64,000 bases of DNA from the NCBI RefSeq assembly GCF_026340565.1, contig NZ_JAPEPB010000001.1:6794001-6858000 (forward strand). The letters run 5' to 3'. The first letter of the stretch is position 1, and every line of letters starts with the position of its first letter. Made by a program: the position numbers and the translations under genes. A model generated the notes under the pieces. It was not told where the DNA came from, ran no database searches, and saw only the letters and a list, made by a program, of their open reading frames with translations. Origin of the DNA: Kitasatospora sp. NBC_01287. GTDB lineage: Bacteria > Actinomycetota > Actinomycetes > Streptomycetales > Streptomycetaceae. Shown piece by piece: positions 7,104-15,767 of this stretch.

Positions 7104-8984
7104 TCACCCCCGCTGCAGGATCCGGGTCGCGCCCGTGACCGCCGTGGTGGCGAGCAGCCAGCCGGTCATCACCAGGCCCGCGCTGAGCCACTGGCCGACG
7201 CCGGTGGGGGCCCAGCCGTCCTGGCCGAGGTTGACGATCGGCAGCACCAGGCTGGCCGAGTAGAGGGCGGCGTTCCAGTGCGGGTGCTCATCCAGCTTCT
7301 CGGGCGGGGGCTGGTGGCCGGTGAACCAGAGGGTGCCGAGTGCCCAGGCGGCCACCAGCCAGAGGGCGGCGCGGCCGGGGCGGTAGCCGTAGCCGACGGT
7401 GACGTCCTGGAAGCGGCACCAGATCCGGCCGGGCAGCGGCAGGGTCTGGCGGCGGCGGCGCTGCTTGGCGTACTGGACCTCGCGGGCGTCCTCGTCCAGG
7501 CCGTCGCGGCGCAGGGCGGCGGCGAGTTGCTCGTAGGGCTCGGGGTGGTAGGTGTCCAGGGCGTGGTCCAGCCAGGCGATCCGCTGCTCGATGGTGAACG
7601 GGGTGCCCTCCGCCGGGCGCAGGTAGTCGTAGGCGAAGCCGGTCAGCCGCACCCGGTGGTTGGCGGGCCAGGCGCCCGGGGTGTCGACCAGGTTGCCGAT
7701 CCGGGCGCGGGAGAGGGCGACCGTGCCGGTGGGCGGGGTCGGGCAGGTGAAGCGCAGCTCGGGGGTCTGGATCCGGCGCAGCGAGAGCTCCTGGTCGGGG
7801 GCCAGGTGGAACTCGGCGTTGGCGATCAGGCAGGCGGCCTCGAAGCGGGCGTCCTCCAGGCGGACCCCGCCGTAGGCGCGGAACGGCATGGTCCGGCTGC
7901 CCAGCGGGGCGGCCTCGCCGAAGCCCTGGCCGTACATGCTGCTGGGGTCGCCGCCGAGCGGGTCGGCCGCTTCGCCGAGCGGCCCGGCCGCCTCCTCACC
8001 GGCCCGCTGCTCGGGGAGCCTCCGGTCGTGGCTCTGCGGGTCGTAACTCTGCGGGTCGTGGCTCGCCGTCTCGCCGCTCTGCGGGGTGCGGTAGAACGGC
8101 CCCGGGTCGCGGCTGGGCAGGCTGTAGGTGACGCCCCGCAGCGCTGGCGGGTGGGCGCTGGGGTGCGGGCGCAGCAGCGGGGCCGGTGACCAGCCGCTCA
8201 GGTAGAAGGTGCTGCCGACGTTCACCCGGGCGGCGTTGAGGCAGTTGCCCTGGCCGGGGCGGGCGTGCAGCTCGGCGCCGCGCAGCGAGAGCCGGCCGCC
8301 GACCTTGGCGGTGCGCAGGCTCAGGTCGCCGTAGGTGGTCAGCCGGTCGGCCTCGAAGTCCTGGCTGACCGTCAGGCCGTCCGCCGAGAACGCGTGCTTG
8401 TACTGGTCGCAGCCCGCCACCAGGTAGTTGACGATCAGGTCGGTGCCGATCTGCGCGTCGGTCAGCCGCACCCCGAACGGCACCGTGCAGCGCGCCAGCA
8501 CCAGGTCGCCCGCGGTGGTCAGCCGGGAGGCGTCCAGCCGGGGCAGCCAGCAGCCGTCGAGGCGCAGGGTGCCGACCTGGGCCTCTGAGAGCAGCACACC
8601 GGTGTCGAAGCGGCAGGCGCGCAGCTCGACGAAGTCGGTGATCCGGCCGCCCGCGAGGTCCAGGCGCCCGGTGATCAGCGCGCCGGTCAACTTGAGGCCG
8701 CGCACAGTACCGGGGACGGCGGCGGGCCCGGCCAGCAGCAGCAGCGAGAGCGCCTCGGCCCGCACGGTCCGCTCCGGGCCCCAGGCGGCCGGGCCGGCCG
8801 GATCGTCGGCGGCCGGGTTGCCGGCCGACAGGTCGCAGACCTCGCCGCGCCGGAAGTCCTCCCAGAGCCGCTGCTCGACCGGGCTCCACCGCGCCGGCGC
8901 CTCGCCTGCTCCGCCCGGCCCGCCCGCTCCGCCCGGTGCCCGGCGCGGCCGTGCCGACGCTCGCGTGCTCCTGATCGTCCCCAC
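7104..8984 (-). CDS. Membrane-associated protein with pentapeptide-like repeats ('oxidoreductase' family)
   Basis: Up to 626 residues. The N-terminal two thirds carry repeated short strands (LKLTGALITGRLDL, VGTLRLDG, LTTAGDLVLARC, LSLRGAEL) like a beta-helix or pentapeptide-repeat fold. The last 120 or so residues hold hydrophobic segments ending LATTAVTGATRILQRG. Streptomyces homologues are usually called membrane-associated oxidoreductase, but I see no nucleotide-binding motif and would not rely on that. The ATG at 9092 would almost touch hisD; the in-frame GTG at 8984 lies nearer the conserved start, so I use it with low certainty. Its 3' end is duplicated at 2280-2372. Confidence 0.7.
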   Translation of the reverse strand: MGTIRSTRASARPRRAPGGAGGPGGAGEAPARWSPVEQRLWEDFRRGEVCDLSAGNPAADDPAGPAAWGPERTVRAEALSLLLLAGPAAVPGTVRGLKLTGALITGRLDLAGGRITDFVELRACRFDTGVLLSEAQVGTLRLDGCWLPRLDASRLTTAGDLVLARCTVPFGVRLTDAQIGTDLIVNYLVAGCDQYKHAFSADGLTVSQDFEADRLTTYGDLSLRTAKVGGRLSLRGAELHARPGQGNCLNAARVNVGSTFYLSGWSPAPLLRPHPSAHPPALRGVTYSLPSRDPGPFYRTPQSGETASHDPQSYDPQSHDRRLPEQRAGEEAAGPLGEAADPLGGDPSSMYGQGFGEAAPLGSRTMPFRAYGGVRLEDARFEAACLIANAEFHLAPDQELSLRRIQTPELRFTCPTPPTGTVALSRARIGNLVDTPGAWPANHRVRLTGFAYDYLRPAEGTPFTIEQRIAWLDHALDTYHPEPYEQLAAALRRDGLDEDAREVQYAKQRRRRQTLPLPGRIWCRFQDVTVGYGYRPGRAALWLVAAWALGTLWFTGHQPPPEKLDEHPHWNAALYSASLVLPIVNLGQDGWAPTGVGQWLSAGLVMTGWLLATTAVTGATRILQRG

Positions 8985-9096
8985 CTGTCGCCGCCCATCC
9001 CCGTGTGCCTGCCCAGCCCCGCGTCCGCCACCCCTCGGACGTCTCAGCGTTCGTATCACGGACTGAAATGCGGGGCCACCCGTTCCGGCCACTCCT

Positions 9097-9109
9097 TACA
9101 CTGGACCGT
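9097..9109 (+). promoter_or_regulatory. Candidate -10 element for a leaderless hisD transcript
   Basis: TACACT (9097-9102) matches the TAnnnT -10 pattern and lies 7 nt before the hisD GTG, with no Shine-Dalgarno sequence. A start of transcription at or next to the GTG is therefore likely. I see no convincing -35. Confidence 0.45.
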
Positions 9110-10444
9110 GTGATCTCTCGAATCGACCTGCGCGGCTCCACCTCGGACCCCCGCGACCTGCTGCCCCGTGCCGAGTTCGACGTGGAAGCCGCCCTGGAGA
9201 AGGTGCGGCCGATCTGCGAGGACGTACGCCATCGCGGGGTCGCGGCGCTGATCGAGATCACCGAGCGCTTCGACGGCGTCGCGCTGACCTCCACCCGGGT
9301 GCCCGAGGCGGAGATCACCGCCGCGCTCGGGACGCTGGACCCGGCGGTCCGCGCCGCGCTGGAGGAGACGATCCGCCGGACCCGCCTGGTCCACCGCGCG
9401 CAGCGCCGCACCGACCACACCACCCAGGTGGTGCCGGGCGGCACGGTGACCGAGCGCTGGGTGCCGGTGGACCGGGTCGGCCTCTACGTGCCGGGCGGTC
9501 TGGCGGTCTACCCGTCCTCCGTTGTGATGAGTGTGGTGCCGGCCCAGGAGGCCGGCGTCCAGGGCATCGCCGTCACCTCCCCGCCGCAGAAGGCCTTCGG
9601 CGGCAAGGTGCACCCGGCCGTGCTGGCGGCCTGCGCGCTGCTCGGCGTCACCGAGGTGTACGCGGTCGGCGGCGCCCAGGCCATCGCGATGTTCGCCTAC
9701 GGCACCGCGGAGTGCGCGCCGGTCAACCTGGTCACCGGGCCGGGCAACATCTACGTGGCCGCCGCCAAGCGCCTGCTCAAGGGCCGGATCGGCATCGACG
9801 CCGAGGCCGGCCCGACCGAGATCCTGGTGCTGGCCGACGACAGCGCCGTGCCGGCCGAGGTGGCCGCCGACCTGATCAGCCAGGCCGAGCACGACCCGAT
9901 GGCCGCCTCGGTGCTGGTCACCGACTCCCTCGCGCTGGCCGACGCGGTCGACGCCGAGCTGGCGCGGCAGGTGGTGAGCACCAAGCACCGCGAGCGGGTC
10001 ACCGAGGCGCTCTCCGGCAAGCAGTCCGGCACCGTGCTGGTGGACGACCTGGAGCAGGGCCTGGCCGTGGCCAACGCCTACGCCGCCGAGCACCTGGAGA
10101 TCCACACCCGGGACGCTGCCGCCGTCGCCGCTCGGGTGCGCAACGCGGGCGCGATCTTCGTGGGCCGCTACGCCCCGGTCTCGCTGGGCGACTACGCGGC
10201 GGGCTCCAACCACGTGCTGCCGACCGCCGGCTGCGCCTGCCACTCCTCGGGCCTGTCCGTGCAGTCCTTCCTGCGCGGCATCCACGTGATCGACTACAGC
10301 CGCGAGGCGCTGGCGGACGCCGCCGCGTACGTGGTGAACCTCGCCAACGCCGAGGACCTGCCCGGTCACGGCGACGCCGTCCGGGCACGTTTTGCCGAAG
10401 GCGAACTGGAGCAGCGCACCGACTGGACGGTTCCCACCACGTGA
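9110..10444 (+). CDS. hisD: Histidinol dehydrogenase
   Basis: This is a 444-residue enzyme that oxidises L-histidinol to L-histidine in two NAD-dependent steps with a bound zinc. Seen are the family N-terminus ISRIDLRG, the signature segment AECAPVNLVTGPGNIYVAAA, SQAEHDPMA with metal/catalytic residues, and AEHLEIHTRD. The GTG at 9110 gives the usual family start; the longer frame from 9005 adds unconserved residues. It overlaps hisC by GTGA, so translation is coupled. Confidence 0.97.
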   Translation: MISRIDLRGSTSDPRDLLPRAEFDVEAALEKVRPICEDVRHRGVAALIEITERFDGVALTSTRVPEAEITAALGTLDPAVRAALEETIRRTRLVHRAQRRTDHTTQVVPGGTVTERWVPVDRVGLYVPGGLAVYPSSVVMSVVPAQEAGVQGIAVTSPPQKAFGGKVHPAVLAACALLGVTEVYAVGGAQAIAMFAYGTAECAPVNLVTGPGNIYVAAAKRLLKGRIGIDAEAGPTEILVLADDSAVPAEVAADLISQAEHDPMAASVLVTDSLALADAVDAELARQVVSTKHRERVTEALSGKQSGTVLVDDLEQGLAVANAYAAEHLEIHTRDAAAVAARVRNAGAIFVGRYAPVSLGDYAAGSNHVLPTAGCACHSSGLSVQSFLRGIHVIDYSREALADAAAYVVNLANAEDLPGHGDAVRARFAEGELEQRTDWTVPTT

Positions 10445-11568
10445 AGATCGACGACCTCCCGGTCCGCGACGAGCTGCGCGGACAGTCGCCCTACGGCGCC
10501 CCGCAGCTGGACGTCCCGGTCCAGCTGAACACCAACGAGAACCCCTACCAGCTGCCCGAGCCGCTGGTGGCCCGGATCGCCGAGCGGGTCACCGAGGCCG
10601 CCCGCAACCTCAACCGCTACCCGGACCGGGACGCGGTCGAGCTGCGCACCGAGCTGGCCCGCTACCTGACCACGACCACCGGGCACCCGCTGGGGACCGG
10701 CCAGGTCTGGGCGGCCAACGGCTCCAACGAGGTCATCCAGCAGCTGCTGCAGACCTTCGGCGGCCCGGGCCGCAGCGCGCTCGGCTTCGAGCCGTCCTAC
10801 CAGATGCACGAGCTGATCTCGCGCGGCACCGGCACCCGCTGGATCGCCGGCCCGCGCCGGGCCGACTTCACCATCGACGTCGAGGCCGCGCTCGGCGCGC
10901 TCGCCGAGCACCGCCCCGACGTGCTCTTCATCTGCTCGCCGAACAACCCGACCGGCACCGCCGTGGAGCGCGGGACCGTCCTCGCGCTCTACGAGGCCGC
11001 GCAGGCGGTCAAGCCGACGATCGTGATCGTGGACGAGGCGTACGTCGAGTTCTCGCACCGCGCCTCGCTGCTGCCGCTGCTGGCCGGCCGCCCGCTGCTG
11101 GTGGTCACCCGCACCATGTCGAAGGCCTTCGGCGCGGCCGGCCTGCGGCTGGGCTACCTGGCCGCCGACCCGGCGGTGGTGGACGCCGTGCAGCTGGTCC
11201 GGCTGCCCTACCACCTCTCGGCCGTCACCCAGGCGACCGCGCTGGCCTGCCTGGAGCACACCGACACGCTGCTCGGCTACGTGGAGAAGCTCAAGGCGGA
11301 GCGCGACCGGCTGGTCGAGGCGCTGCGCGCGATGGGCCTGTCCGTCACCGAGTCGGACTCGAACTTCATCCAGTTCGGCGTCTTCGCCGACCCGCACGCC
11401 GTCTGGCGGGCGGTCCTGGAGCTCGGCGTGCTGATCCGCGACAACGGTGTCCCCGGGCACCTGCGCGTCACCGCCGGCACCCCCGCCGAGAACGACGCCT
11501 TCCTCGACGCCGTCCGCACGGTCACCAAGGACCTGGACGCCGTCCGCACTGCCACCAAGGAGCTGTAA
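10441..11568 (+). CDS. hisC: Histidinol-phosphate aminotransferase
   Basis: This is a 375-residue fold-type I PLP enzyme that moves an amino group from glutamate to imidazole acetol phosphate. Seen are LNTNENPYQLP near the start, CSPNNPTGTA, VDEAYVEFS, and the PLP lysine in TMSKAFGAAGLRLGY. The GTG start overlaps the hisD stop. The last residues contain a short duplication (VTKDLDAVRTATKEL), a minor oddity at the C-terminus. Confidence 0.96.
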   Translation: MKIDDLPVRDELRGQSPYGAPQLDVPVQLNTNENPYQLPEPLVARIAERVTEAARNLNRYPDRDAVELRTELARYLTTTTGHPLGTGQVWAANGSNEVIQQLLQTFGGPGRSALGFEPSYQMHELISRGTGTRWIAGPRRADFTIDVEAALGALAEHRPDVLFICSPNNPTGTAVERGTVLALYEAAQAVKPTIVIVDEAYVEFSHRASLLPLLAGRPLLVVTRTMSKAFGAAGLRLGYLAADPAVVDAVQLVRLPYHLSAVTQATALACLEHTDTLLGYVEKLKAERDRLVEALRAMGLSVTESDSNFIQFGVFADPHAVWRAVLELGVLIRDNGVPGHLRVTAGTPAENDAFLDAVRTVTKDLDAVRTATKEL

Positions 11569-11574
11569 GAACTG

Positions 11575-12174
11575 ATGTCCCGCATCGGGCGCGTGGAGCG
11601 CACCACGAAGGAGACCACGGTCCTGGTCGAGATCGATCTCGACGGCACCGGCCGGACCGACATCTCCACGGGCGTCGGGTTCTACGACCACATGCTCGAC
11701 CAGCTGGGCCGCCACGGACTCTTCGACCTCACCGTCAAGACCGAGGGCGACCTGCACATCGACACCCACCACACCATCGAGGACACCGCCCTCGCGCTGG
11801 GCGCCGCCTTCAAGCAGGCGCTCGGCGACAAGACCGGCATCTACCGCTTCGGCAACTGCACCGTCCCGCTGGACGAGTCGCTGGCCCAGGTGACCGTCGA
11901 CCTCTCCGGCCGCCCCTACCTGGTGCACACCGAGCCGGAGAACATGGCGCCGATGATCGGCAGCTACGACGTGACGATGACCCGGCACATCCTGGAGTCC
12001 TTCGTCGCGCAGGCGCAGATAGCGCTGCACGTGCACGTCCCGTACGGGCGCAACGCGCACCACATCGTCGAGTGCCAGTTCAAGGCGCTGGCCAGGGCGC
12101 TGCGCTACGCCGCGGAGTTCGATCCGCGGGCGAAGGCGGCCGGCGTCCTCCCGTCGACCAAGGGTGCGCTGTGA
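11575..12174 (+). CDS. hisB: Imidazoleglycerol-phosphate dehydratase
   Basis: This is a 199-residue monofunctional HisB without the phosphatase domain found in enterobacteria. Metal-binding histidine motifs are visible: FYDHMLDQLGRHG, DTHHTIEDTALALG and NAHHIVECQFKALARALR. The enzyme makes imidazole acetol phosphate. It starts 6 bp after hisC and overlaps the next small gene by GTGA. Confidence 0.97.
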   Translation: MSRIGRVERTTKETTVLVEIDLDGTGRTDISTGVGFYDHMLDQLGRHGLFDLTVKTEGDLHIDTHHTIEDTALALGAAFKQALGDKTGIYRFGNCTVPLDESLAQVTVDLSGRPYLVHTEPENMAPMIGSYDVTMTRHILESFVAQAQIALHVHVPYGRNAHHIVECQFKALARALRYAAEFDPRAKAAGVLPSTKGAL

Positions 12175-12320
12175 ACACGGCCACGGTGCTGATCGTCGTG
12201 GGGCTCTTCCTGGCCGGCGGCGTGTACTCGTTCTGGAAGCAGAAGCTGCCCAAGGGCGTCGTCTTCCTGCTCGCCATCAGCTCGGCGTTCTGCCTGGCCG
12301 CCGGCGTCCTGCGCCTCTAG
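12171..12320 (+). CDS. Small membrane protein inside his operon
   Basis: This 49-residue gene starts with the GTG at 12171, overlapping the hisB stop (GTGA). Two hydrophobic helices (TVLIVVGLFLAGGVYSFW and VVFLLAISSAFCLAAGVL) are joined by a short basic loop KQKLPKG, giving a helical hairpin in the membrane. The overlap and clean frame support translation. No function is known to me; its place suggests co-expression with histidine genes rather than a catalytic role. Confidence 0.75.
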   Translation: MNTATVLIVVGLFLAGGVYSFWKQKLPKGVVFLLAISSAFCLAAGVLRL

Positions 12321-12413
12321 CACGCGTTCGTCCGCGCGCGGGGGCGCGGACGCACGGCGGTACGCAGACCGGCATCAGACAGACCTGCTCTAGACACTGG
12401 AGTTGTCCCGATC

Positions 12414-13049
12414 ATGGGCAAGAACGTCGTGGTCCTCGACTACGGATCAGGAAACCTCCGCTCGGCGCAGCGGGCCGTCGAGCGTACCGGTGCGACGGTG
12501 ACGGTGACCTCCGACTTCCAGCAGGCGCTGGACGCGGACGGCCTGCTGGTGCCGGGCGTGGGGGCCTACGAGGCCTGCATGCGCGGGCTGAAGGCGGTGG
12601 GCGGCGAGCGGATCATCGGCCGCCGACTGGCCGGCGGCCGCCCGGTGCTCGGCATCTGCGTGGGGATGCAGATCCTCTTCGAGCGCGGGGTCGAGCACGG
12701 GGTGGAGACCGAGGGCTGCGACGAGTGGCCCGGCACGGTCGAGCCGCTCCAGGCGCCGATCATCCCGCACATGGGGTGGAACACCGTCTCCTGGCCCGAG
12801 CAGAGCCGCCTCTTCGCGGGACTGGACCCCGAGACCCGGTTCTACTTCGTGCACTCCTACGGGGTGCGGCGCTGGGAGCTGGAGGTCACCAACGACAAGA
12901 TCAAGGCCCCGCTGGTCAGTTGGACCACCCATGGGCAGCCGTTCGTCGCGGCGGTGGAGAACGGCCCGCTCTGGGCCACCCAGTTCCACCCCGAGAAGTC
13001 CGGCGACGCCGGTGCCGCGCTGCTGACCAACTGGGTCGCCACCCTCTGA
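12414..13049 (+). CDS. hisH: Imidazole glycerol phosphate synthase glutaminase subunit
   Basis: This is a 211-residue class I glutamine amidotransferase. It starts VVVLDYGSGNLRS, carries the nucleophile in LGICVGMQ, and the His/Glu of the triad in FHPEKS. It frees ammonia from glutamine and passes it to HisF, encoded at 14274. The 93-bp gap upstream contains a GC-rich hairpin (about 12328-12352), so partial attenuation or a separate promoter is possible. Confidence 0.96.
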   Translation: MGKNVVVLDYGSGNLRSAQRAVERTGATVTVTSDFQQALDADGLLVPGVGAYEACMRGLKAVGGERIIGRRLAGGRPVLGICVGMQILFERGVEHGVETEGCDEWPGTVEPLQAPIIPHMGWNTVSWPEQSRLFAGLDPETRFYFVHSYGVRRWELEVTNDKIKAPLVSWTTHGQPFVAAVENGPLWATQFHPEKSGDAGAALLTNWVATL

Positions 13050-13123
13050 GCCCCTCGGGCCCCGCTGAGTCCCTCCGAGCCCCCAGGGCCTCCGGGCCCC
13101 CTAGCCTTCCGAAGGTTGTAGCA

Positions 13124-13849
13124 ATGAGCCGCCTCGAACTCCTCCCCGCCGTCGACGTCCGCGACGGCCAGGCCGTGCGCCTGGTCAAGGGCGCCTCCGG
13201 CACCGAGACCTCCTTCGGCGAGCCGCTGGCCGCCGCCCTGGCCTGGCAGAACGCCGGTGCCGAGTGGCTGCACCTGGTGGACCTGGACGCGGCCTTCGGC
13301 ACCGGCTCCAACCGGGAGCTGCTGCGCGAGGTCACCGGCCGCCTGGACATCAAGGTCGAGCTCTCCGGCGGCATCCGCGACGACGAGTCGCTGGCCGCCG
13401 CGCTGGCCACCGGCTGCACCCGGGTCAACCTGGGCACCGCCGCGCTGGAGGCCCCCGAGTGGGTGGCCAAGGTGATCGCCGAGCACGGCGACAAGATCGC
13501 GGTGGGCCTGGACGTGGTCGGCACCACGCTGCGCGGCCGCGGCTGGACCAGGGACGGCGGCGACCTCTACGAGGTGCTGGCCCGCCTCGACGCCGAGGGC
13601 TGCGCCCGCTACGTGGTCACCGACGTCAACCGGGACGGCACCCTGACCGGCCCGAACCTGCAGCTGCTGCGCGACGTCTGCGCCCGCACCGACAAGCCCG
13701 TGGTCGCCTCCGGCGGCGTGTCGTCGCTGGACGACCTGCGGGCGATCGCCACCCTGGTACCTGAAGGTGTCGAGGGTTCGATTGTGGGCAAGGCCCTCTA
13801 CGAGCAGAAGTTCACCCTCGAAGAGGCCTTGGAGGCTGTTTCATCGTGA
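13124..13849 (+). CDS. priA: Bifunctional HisA/TrpF isomerase PriA
   Basis: This is a 241-residue (beta/alpha)8 isomerase. Catalytic aspartates are visible in LLPAVDVRDGQAVRL and VVTDVNRDGTLTGPN, and phosphate-binding loops in ELSGGIRDD and ASGGVSSLDDL. In actinobacteria PriA does both the HisA step and the TrpF step. No separate trpF occurs among the trp genes here, which agrees. It overlaps the RidA gene by GTGA. Confidence 0.95.
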   Translation: MSRLELLPAVDVRDGQAVRLVKGASGTETSFGEPLAAALAWQNAGAEWLHLVDLDAAFGTGSNRELLREVTGRLDIKVELSGGIRDDESLAAALATGCTRVNLGTAALEAPEWVAKVIAEHGDKIAVGLDVVGTTLRGRGWTRDGGDLYEVLARLDAEGCARYVVTDVNRDGTLTGPNLQLLRDVCARTDKPVVASGGVSSLDDLRAIATLVPEGVEGSIVGKALYEQKFTLEEALEAVSS

Positions 13850-14277
13850 CGGATCGTCAGATCGTGCGGGGCAGGGTGTCCGGTTTCTCCCCGTGGGAGG
13901 AGCAGTTCGGCTACGCGCGGGCCGTCGCGGCCGGCGACCACGTGCACGTGGCCGGCTGCACCGCCTGGGTCAACGGGCAGATCGAGCGCGAGGGCGACCC
14001 CTTCACGCAGACCCTGAGCGCCTTCGGGATCGGCCTGGAGGCCCTCGCCGCCTACGGTCTGACGATCGACGACGTGGTCCGCACCCGGATGTACATCACC
14101 CACATGCGGGACGCCGACGAGATCGGCCGGGCGCACAAGCAGCTCTTCGACGAGGTCCGCCCGGCGGCCACCATGGTGGTGGTCCAGGGCCTGATCGACT
14201 CCCGGATGATGGTCGAGGTCGAACTCGACGCCTACCGCGCCGGATTGGCGCAGTCCTTGGAAGGTACCCAGAAGTGA
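13846..14277 (+). CDS. RidA family protein (reactive imine deaminase-like)
   Basis: This is a 143-residue YjgF/YER057c/UK114-fold protein with VAGCTAWVNGQIEREGD, a VVRTRMYITHM strand and the end segment VEVELDAYRA with the conserved acidic residue. RidA proteins hydrolyse reactive enamine/imine intermediates made by PLP enzymes. The GTG start overlaps the priA stop and its own stop overlaps the hisF GTG, so it is inside the his operon. A role beside PLP enzymes such as HisC is plausible but inferred. Confidence 0.9.
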   Translation: MTDRQIVRGRVSGFSPWEEQFGYARAVAAGDHVHVAGCTAWVNGQIEREGDPFTQTLSAFGIGLEALAAYGLTIDDVVRTRMYITHMRDADEIGRAHKQLFDEVRPAATMVVVQGLIDSRMMVEVELDAYRAGLAQSLEGTQK

Positions 14278-15044
14278 CGCTCGCCGTACGTGTGATCCCC
14301 TGCCTGGACGTCGACGCGGGCCGGGTGGTCAAGGGCGTCAACTTCCAGAACCTGCGCGACGCGGGCGATCCGGTGGAGCTGGCCCGCGCCTACGACGCCC
14401 AGGGCGCCGACGAGTTGACCTTCCTGGACATCACCGCCTCCTCCGGCGACCGGGAGACCACCTACGACGTGGTGCGCCGCACCGCCGAGCAGGTCTTCAT
14501 CCCGCTCACCGTGGGCGGCGGCATCCGCACCGCCGAGGACGTGGACAAGCTGCTGCGGGCCGGCGCCGACAAGGTGGGCGTCAACACCGCCGCGATCGCC
14601 CGGCCCGAGCTGATCCGCGAGATCGCCGAGCGGTTCGGCCGCCAGGTGCTGGTGCTCTCGGTGGACGCCCGCCGGGCCGAGCCGGGCACCGGGACACCCT
14701 CCGGCTTCGAGGTCACCACGCACGGCGGGCGCCGCGGCACCGGCCTGGACGCGGTCGAGTGGGCCGAGCGCGCCGCCGAGCTGGGCGCGGGCGAGATCCT
14801 GCTCAACTCGATGGACGCGGACGGCACCAAGGACGGCTACGACCTGGCGATGATCCGCGCGGTGCGCGAGCGGGTCGCCGTGCCGGTGATCGCCTCCGGC
14901 GGCGCCGGCGCGCTCGCCGACTTCGCCCCGGCGGTCGAGGCGGGCGCGGACGCGGTGCTGGCCGCCTCCGTCTTCCACTTCGGCGACCTGCGGATCGGCG
15001 ACGTGAAGACCGCGCTGCGCGAGGCGGGCCACCCGGTCCGCTAG
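14274..15044 (+). CDS. hisF: Imidazole glycerol phosphate synthase cyclase subunit
   Basis: This is a 256-residue (beta/alpha)8 cyclase. Catalytic Asp residues lie in VIPCLDVDAGRVVKG and LNSMDADGT. Phosphate-binding segments are VGGGIRTAEDV and ASGGAGAL. It uses ammonia from HisH to close the imidazole ring and release AICAR. The GTG start at 14274 overlaps the RidA stop; the family N-terminus (TLAVRVIPC) begins there. Confidence 0.97.
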   Translation: MTLAVRVIPCLDVDAGRVVKGVNFQNLRDAGDPVELARAYDAQGADELTFLDITASSGDRETTYDVVRRTAEQVFIPLTVGGGIRTAEDVDKLLRAGADKVGVNTAAIARPELIREIAERFGRQVLVLSVDARRAEPGTGTPSGFEVTTHGGRRGTGLDAVEWAERAAELGAGEILLNSMDADGTKDGYDLAMIRAVRERVAVPVIASGGAGALADFAPAVEAGADAVLAASVFHFGDLRIGDVKTALREAGHPVR

Positions 15045-15093
15045 GAGCTGTCCGGTCCGCTGGGCACGCCCTCGCCCTGCTCGCGCCGCGCGC

Positions 15094-15645
15094 CTACTGC
15101 TTCAGCGGCGCCGTCAGCTTCGTGCCGCCCGGCTGCCGGGAGGCCGCCAGCACGCAGGTCGCGTCCCGGAAGCCCTTCTGGTAGTCGCCGAGCGGGGGCT
15201 CCAACTGCAGCGGGTACCAGGTGCCGCCGCCCTGCTGCGCCTCCCAGGCGGCCACGACGGGCTGGCAGGCCTTCACCAGCGCCAGGCCGATCTGGCTGGC
15301 CTTGGTCAGCCCGTCGGGCAGGGTCGGATTGCCGATCGCCTGCGCGTCGTGCGGCTGGTCGCACCCGGCGGCCTGCGGGATGGTGATCGCCGGGCTCAGC
15401 TCCGGGTCCTGCAGGCAGGCGCCGACCGGGAACCACGGGTAGGGCAACTGCTTGCTCGGGCTGGGCGAGGGCGAGGGAGCGGGCGAGGCGCTGGGGGAGG
15501 GCGAGGGGCTGGGGGAGGGCGGCGGCGCGGCCGCCGGGTGCTTGTCGGTGGGCCACAGCAGCGCCGCCGTCACCGCGCCGGCGGTGAGCAGCAGCACGAC
15601 GGCGAGCGCGAGCAACGGGCCGGTGCGGCGGGCAGGCTGGGTCAT
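15094..15645 (-). CDS. Hypothetical membrane-anchored protein with Ser/Pro linker
   Basis: This is 183 residues from the ATG at 15645. A transmembrane or signal-anchor helix (LLALAVVLLLTAGAVTAALLW, about residues 11-31) is followed by a Pro/Ser tract (about 42-65) and a globular extracytoplasmic part with four cysteines (GACLQD, AAGCDQ, KACQP, ATCVL), probably two disulfides. The pattern resembles septum-formation or DUF4190-associated domains, but I assign no family. It is convergent with hisF and divergent from hisI. A GATTCT box 7 nt before the ATG may serve as a -10. Confidence 0.72.
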   Translation of the reverse strand: MTQPARRTGPLLALAVVLLLTAGAVTAALLWPTDKHPAAAPPPSPSPSPSPSASPAPSPSPSPSKQLPYPWFPVGACLQDPELSPAITIPQAAGCDQPHDAQAIGNPTLPDGLTKASQIGLALVKACQPVVAAWEAQQGGGTWYPLQLEPPLGDYQKGFRDATCVLAASRQPGGTKLTAPLKQ

Positions 15646-15755
15646 GTGCACCAGAATCCCGCAGTGCGGCCGGTGCTGGGGCCCGGTTGCCGCAAGTCCC
15701 CTCCGGAGATCGTCCCGAAGATCGTCGCGGTGCCCCGCCGCCGCCCGTTGCCTGC

Positions 15756-15767
15756 CACAATGTCCGC
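15756..15767 (+). promoter_or_regulatory. Candidate -10 for leaderless hisI
   Basis: CACAAT (15756-15761) ends 6 nt before the hisI ATG and no ribosome-binding site is present. This is the spacing of a leaderless transcript. Confidence 0.45.

Noticed and set aside
10392..12320. A 642-residue frame on the plus strand across hisC, hisB and the small membrane gene
   Set aside because: It is an alternate frame of hisC/hisB with Arg/Pro-rich composition. Only its last 49 codons, from the GTG at 12171, are a real gene.
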